In this document: piece by piece, positions 61,273-64,000 of the stretch
Layout: every line of letters starts with the position of its first letter
Numbering within the stretch: the stretch's first letter is position 1
Source: CAYPXJ01 sp964414595
GTDB lineage: Bacteria; Pseudomonadota; Alphaproteobacteria; Rickettsiales; CAIJLX01
NCBI GenBank assembly: GCA_964414595.1
Contig: CAYPXJ010000005.1
Coordinates: 3,476-67,475 of the forward strand
DNA length: 64,000 nucleotides
Direction: 5' to 3'
Position numbers and translations under genes: made by a program
The notes under the pieces: generated by a model
Seen by the model: only the letters and a program-made list of their open reading frames with translations
Databases searched by the model: none
What the model was told of the DNA's origin: nothing

Positions 61273-62322
61273 CTAGCTACGCCAGCGCAGTGTCTTTTCG
61301 GGCACCGGATTTTCGAATGCAATTCCGGCTTGTTGGGAGGCAAGATAATCGCGCTTCAGTTTATGATACCAGCGCGCCTGTTGGTCGGCGTCACCAATTA
61401 GCATTAAGCCGGGATGCTGACCCTGCAAACCTTCCTGCTGCTTTTTGACAATCTCAAGATCTTGCTTAATAAACGCGCGGCCAAAAATTTTAAGCAAAGG
61501 CAGTAGAATATTGATAAGCGGAATGCTCGTATAAATGAATTGGTGTAATTGCGTGCGCGATTCATCTATAGGGGTTAGCGCCGTTAGCAAAGCAATATGA
61601 TGCTTGCCCACACGAATATGCTCGGTTCGTAACCCCGGTAATTGAAAGGCGATTTCGGTTTCGATAGCCTCACCACCGAAAAGAATTTTATACGCGCGGG
61701 AATTCGATGAGGGCTTGTGGCTCACCATTTTAAAGCCAAGACCGTGCGGCGCAAATTTCTTTTCTTTGATGTGCATCGATCGTTGCGTACGCCACCACCA
61801 GGATGCGTGCACATAAGGTCCGTGCGAAGGATCCATCAAGCCCAGCACCGCATGATCAATATCACAGGGGAAAACGACAGATTCCACATGCCGGTAACCC
61901 GTGAGAAGGGCTGTTGGCTGCGTAGGAATTTCAGGCAACTCCTGTGGCGCACGCGTGCCCGGCGCGGACACATATACCCACACCAATCCATCTACTTCGC
62001 GGCAGGGGTAAGATTGCGCCTTAATGCGCGAAATATCGGTTTTATCGTCTTCCGGCAACGCGGGAATCGCAGTACATTGTCCTTGCGTATTGAAACACCA
62101 GCCATGATAGCAGCATTCAAGAGTCGTGCCGTCAAATGTGCCGTAGCGCAGTGGTATGCCACGATGCGGGCAGAAATCACGTAACGCAAAAACCCCGCCA
62201 TTCGCATCGCGTCCGAGCAGAATTTGCTGCCCCAGAAGAGTTAAGGAAACAGTTTTGGTATGCGCAAGGCTGCCGCCCCATGCAGCAACGTACCAGAGAT
62301 TATAGATAAGTTCGGTTTGCAT
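61273..62322 (-). CDS. Rieske-type aromatic ring-hydroxylating oxygenase
   Basis: This 349-residue oxygenase alpha subunit has a Rieske 2Fe-2S cluster bound by Cys51-x-His53 (DFCPHRGIPL) and Cys70-x2-His73 (CCYHGW). The mononuclear iron is held by DIDHAVLGLMDPSHGPYVH. The C-terminal hydrophobic stretch LINILLPLLKIFG recalls pheophorbide a oxygenase and cell-death-suppressor (Lls1-like) members, which are membrane associated. Substrate is unknown. The ATG at 62322 (MQTELIYNLWYVAAW) was chosen over 62361. tRNA-Val ends 50 bases upstream on the same strand. Confidence 0.88.
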   Translation of the reverse strand: MQTELIYNLWYVAAWGGSLAHTKTVSLTLLGQQILLGRDANGGVFALRDFCPHRGIPLRYGTFDGTTLECCYHGWCFNTQGQCTAIPALPEDDKTDISRIKAQSYPCREVDGLVWVYVSAPGTRAPQELPEIPTQPTALLTGYRHVESVVFPCDIDHAVLGLMDPSHGPYVHASWWWRTQRSMHIKEKKFAPHGLGFKMVSHKPSSNSRAYKILFGGEAIETEIAFQLPGLRTEHIRVGKHHIALLTALTPIDESRTQLHQFIYTSIPLINILLPLLKIFGRAFIKQDLEIVKKQQEGLQGQHPGLMLIGDADQQARWYHKLKRDYLASQQAGIAFENPVPEKTLRWRS

Positions 62323-62372
62323 GGTGACTACATAACGTAAAAAGAGATACACGCCAAGCAAGGAACGAAAGA

Positions 62373-62449
62373 TGGTGGGCGGTATTGGGCTCGAACCAAC
62401 GACCTCAGCGATGTCAACGCTGCGCTCTAACCAACTGAGCTAACCGCCC
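62373..62449 (-). tRNA. tRNA-Val (anticodon GAC)
   Basis: This 77-base cloverleaf has acceptor stem GGGCGGT/ACCGCCC, a D arm with AGCTCAGTTGGTTAGAGC, anticodon stem CAGCG/CGCTG around loop TTGACAT (anticodon GAC), a T arm with GGTTCGAGCCC, discriminator A and an encoded CCA. It reads GUC and GUU valine codons. Accessory, phage-like genes begin on its 5' side. Confidence 0.97.
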
Positions 62450-62523
62450 CCGGCGCAGTACGCGAAGCGTATGCGCTTATAATAAGTGGGCTGTTTTCTA
62501 ATAGATAGCGAGGTTCGGTGCAA

Positions 62524-62607
62524 GTGAATCGTGGTGGACGAAAGGCTGAAGAACCCGCACCAGTTTATACGGGAATTGCAGAAGTTCATCTACAATTTCA
62601 ACCATAG
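62524..62607 (+). CDS. Possible 27-codon fragment before the phage tail gene
   Basis: A GTG-started frame codes 27 residues ending AEVHLQFQP, and ends 32 bases before the tail gene. A stop lies in frame just upstream. It may be the remaining end of a neighbouring phage structural gene, or non-coding. Confidence 0.25.
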   Translation: MNRGGRKAEEPAPVYTGIAEVHLQFQP

Positions 62608-62639
62608 CAGTTTAGCGCGTAAAGCGGCGTGAGGAAGTC

Positions 62640-63242
62640 ATGGGAATGTCCATCAGCGTGAAGAGCGATGTTAAGCAGCTGATGCGCCAGTTGGATTCCG
62701 TGCAACGGCGTCAGATTCCGTTCGCGGTTGCCTCTGCCCTGACGCTCACGGCAAAGGAAGCGCAGAAGGAAATCCAGGCGGACATCCCGAACCGTTTCCG
62801 CGTGACGAAGAAATGGTGGCTTCAACAACAGCCGCCCGGCATCAAGATGCAACCCGCTACCAAGCAACGCTGGTGGGCTACCGTTTTTACCAATGCCTAT
62901 TTTGCGCGGCTACAGGAGGCCGGTGGGACGAAAACGCCCTATAGGGGTAGTTCGATAGTCGCGCCGTCCTCAAACGTACGTGCGGCTACGCAGCGGCGAT
63001 CTGGCGGGGCTAAGGAAGCGCGGAATAAGCCTGGGGTGTTTTTTGGTAAAACACGCACTGGCAAAACGGCGATGTATCGGAGAAAGAGTAAACGGCAGGT
63101 GGAACTGCTCTACGTGTTCATGCGGACGGCCAGGGTCAAGAAGCGGTTTGGATTCAAGCAGCAGGCCGAGGCTACGGTCAGGCGGGTATTTTCACGCATA
63201 CTGAAGCAACGGCTAGATCAGGCCATTGCTACAGCACGGTGA
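62640..63242 (+). CDS. Phage minor tail protein (GPZ/tail completion-like)
   Basis: This 200-residue, strongly basic protein has an N-terminal segment SDVKQLMRQLDSVQRRQIPF, helix ALTLTAKEAQKEIQ and a Lys/Arg-rich C-terminus. This is the layout of the phage minor tail protein Z family found in the tail operons of siphoviruses. It would act at the tail terminator or neck. GAGGAAG precedes the ATG. No other tail gene is in the window, so it is either a prophage remnant or the edge of one. A central region with repeated Lys and Arg pairs may bind DNA. Confidence 0.65.
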   Translation: MGMSISVKSDVKQLMRQLDSVQRRQIPFAVASALTLTAKEAQKEIQADIPNRFRVTKKWWLQQQPPGIKMQPATKQRWWATVFTNAYFARLQEAGGTKTPYRGSSIVAPSSNVRAATQRRSGGAKEARNKPGVFFGKTRTGKTAMYRRKSKRQVELLYVFMRTARVKKRFGFKQQAEATVRRVFSRILKQRLDQAIATAR

Positions 63243-63354
63243 TTAGTATTCGCGGGTGAGCATGATGGTAAGCACGCGGGTGGTGACCTCGGGATTAGCG
63301 GGGTCTTTTACATTATCATTCATATTCAGTATCTTGATTTATTATTAGGAGGCA

Positions 63355-63383
63355 TTGATTGTCAGATAAAACTATGTTATAAT
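63355..63383 (+). promoter_or_regulatory. Sigma-70 promoter of the AbiEi-like gene
   Basis: TTGATT (63355-63360), a 17-base spacer and a consensus TATAAT (63378-63383) lie 21 bases before the ATG at 63404. The AGAGGA ribosome site follows at 63393-63398. Confidence 0.7.
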
Positions 63384-63390
63384 CTGACAA
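63359..63390. promoter_or_regulatory. Inverted-repeat operator in the AbiEi-like promoter
   Basis: TTGTCAGAT (63359-63367) and ATCTGACAA (63382-63390) are perfect 9-base inverted arms 14 bases apart. They straddle the spacer and -10 of the promoter. AbiEi antitoxins repress their own operon by binding inverted repeats in this position. Confidence 0.75.
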
Positions 63391-63403
63391 ATAAGAGGAT
63401 AAT

Positions 63404-64000
63404 ATGAAATCTATAACCGACCAGATAATCAGCCGAATCAAGCGCAGGAAGCCGGGCTGGGTGTTCACCCCCAGAGACTTGCTCGACGTTGGCTCACGCG
63501 CGGCGGTAGATCAGGTGCTTTCCCGACTGGTCAAACAGGGCATGGTTCGCCGTCTTGATCGCGGCATTTACCATTATCCAAAACAGAGCAAACTGTTGGG
63601 CACGCTTTCGCCTACGCCGGATAATATCGCGCGCGCACTTGCACCCGGTGATAAAATATTCCCCTCCGGTGCAATGGCGGCAAATCTTATGAGGCTCTCA
63701 ACGCAGGTGCCGATCAAACTGGCTTACCTGACGAACGCGACGGATCGCACACGACGCGTGGCGGGACAGACTATCCAGTTAAAGCGTGCGCGCGTAGCAT
63801 GGCTCGACAATATGCCCGACCATGCTAATCTGACGCTGCAGGCGCTTTCTTACCTTGGTAGAAAAAGCGTGGATGACCAGATTATCAGCCGCTGTGCAGA
63901 CATGCTGACGGACAAGGATTTGGACGCATTGCATCAAGCGATGGGTCGTATTCCCGGCTGGATGGCGGATGCGATTCATAAGATAGAGAACGTAAAGCAT
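63404..64000 (+). CDS. AbiEi/DUF6088-type antitoxin, 5' part
   Basis: The frame is open from ATG 63404 to the window end (199 codons, no stop). An N-terminal winged helix (residues 1-60: TPRDLLDVGSRAAVDQVLSRL, VRRLDRGIYHYP) is followed by the DUF6088 body with LAPGDKIFPSGAMAANLMRL and PVKLAYLTNATDRTRRV-like sequence. This is the antitoxin of type IV toxin-antitoxin or abortive infection modules, which represses the operon and counteracts a nucleotidyltransferase toxin (AbiEii) expected downstream, outside the window. GC is higher than in the core genes. Confidence 0.85.
   Translation, partial: MKSITDQIISRIKRRKPGWVFTPRDLLDVGSRAAVDQVLSRLVKQGMVRRLDRGIYHYPKQSKLLGTLSPTPDNIARALAPGDKIFPSGAMAANLMRLSTQVPIKLAYLTNATDRTRRVAGQTIQLKRARVAWLDNMPDHANLTLQALSYLGRKSVDDQIISRCADMLTDKDLDALHQAMGRIPGWMADAIHKIENVKH

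Noticed and set aside
62373..62449. tRNA-Val as a phage attachment site
   Set aside because: The phage-like genes lie on the 5' side of the tRNA, and I saw no second copy of its 3' end in the window.
63243..63323. 26-residue minus-strand frame after the phage tail gene (ends LTIMLTREY)
   Set aside because: Too short, no ribosome site, no recognisable homology; kept only as a possible gene remnant.

Overview
The window reads as a chromosomal scaffold of an alphaproteobacterium of moderate GC. The lineage markers are a ChpT phosphotransferase, CtrA-type TTAA-N7-TTAA(C) boxes, two DUF2336 proteins, a paired propionyl-CoA carboxylase, GatCA, and a VirB2/VirB4/VirB6 set whose VirB6 has the long C-terminal extension typical of Rickettsiales-type type IV secretion. 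Chemotaxis, lipid catabolism, a complete cell-wall toolkit and outer-membrane remodelling genes argue against a strongly reduced intracellular parasite. There is one tRNA (Val-GAC), no rRNA, no CRISPR and no recognisable insertion sequence. Two 10-N scaffold joins are present (18002-18011 and 54028-54037). Both look like false gaps: removing the Ns and the duplicated bases restores ctpA and the 3' end of addA.

Layout: 1-5.5 kb holds an OmpA-like 3' end, folE and trkH, facing uvrD and a GT2 glycosyltransferase. 5.7-11.3 kb is a plus-strand run of pccB, pccA, cyaY and an ABC exporter. 11.3-21.5 kb is one long, tightly overlapping minus-strand series: rsfS, rlmH, gpmI, ctpA, a YibQ-like deacetylase, rppH, an AEC permease, then an ArnT-like GT39, a PAP2 phosphatase and a phosphoethanolamine-transferase-like protein that has lost most metal ligands. 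21.7-23.6 kb carries ribH, a small membrane protein and two paralogous Cys-containing Sel1 lipoproteins. 23.6-25.1 kb is a Dam methylase behind an S24/HTH repressor. 25.2-29.1 kb is a signalling operon (ChpT, CheW-REC, CheY, CheB, CheR) with no CheA.

29.1-33.3 kb has gatCA and, upstream of it, a 788-residue secreted Cys-rich protein made of WAP-like modules joined by Gly-Ser linkers. 33.4-39.7 kb has a GT4 glycosyltransferase, tandem DUF2336 genes preceded by two CtrA boxes, the ScoAB CoA-transferase, a TraX-like membrane protein and a Rid protein. 39.8-51.9 kb is the most striking block: VirB2 pilin, a VirB4 ATPase with a broken P-loop, extended VirB6, ComEC, AmiC amidase, PBP1A and a membrane protein, all on one strand with little or no spacing. 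This arrangement is what one would expect of a type IV pilus or secretion machine tied to DNA uptake and wall remodelling.

52-58 kb contains prfB with the classical +1 frameshift site, a small lipoprotein, trxA, a frameshifted addA and an NDUFA9-like protein. 58.2-62.4 kb has a REC-HATPase regulator behind a CtrA box, an RTX calcium-binding protein and a Rieske oxygenase next to tRNA-Val. The right end (62.5-64 kb) looks like accessory DNA: a phage tail protein and the 5' part of an AbiEi-type antitoxin gene with a clear promoter/operator.
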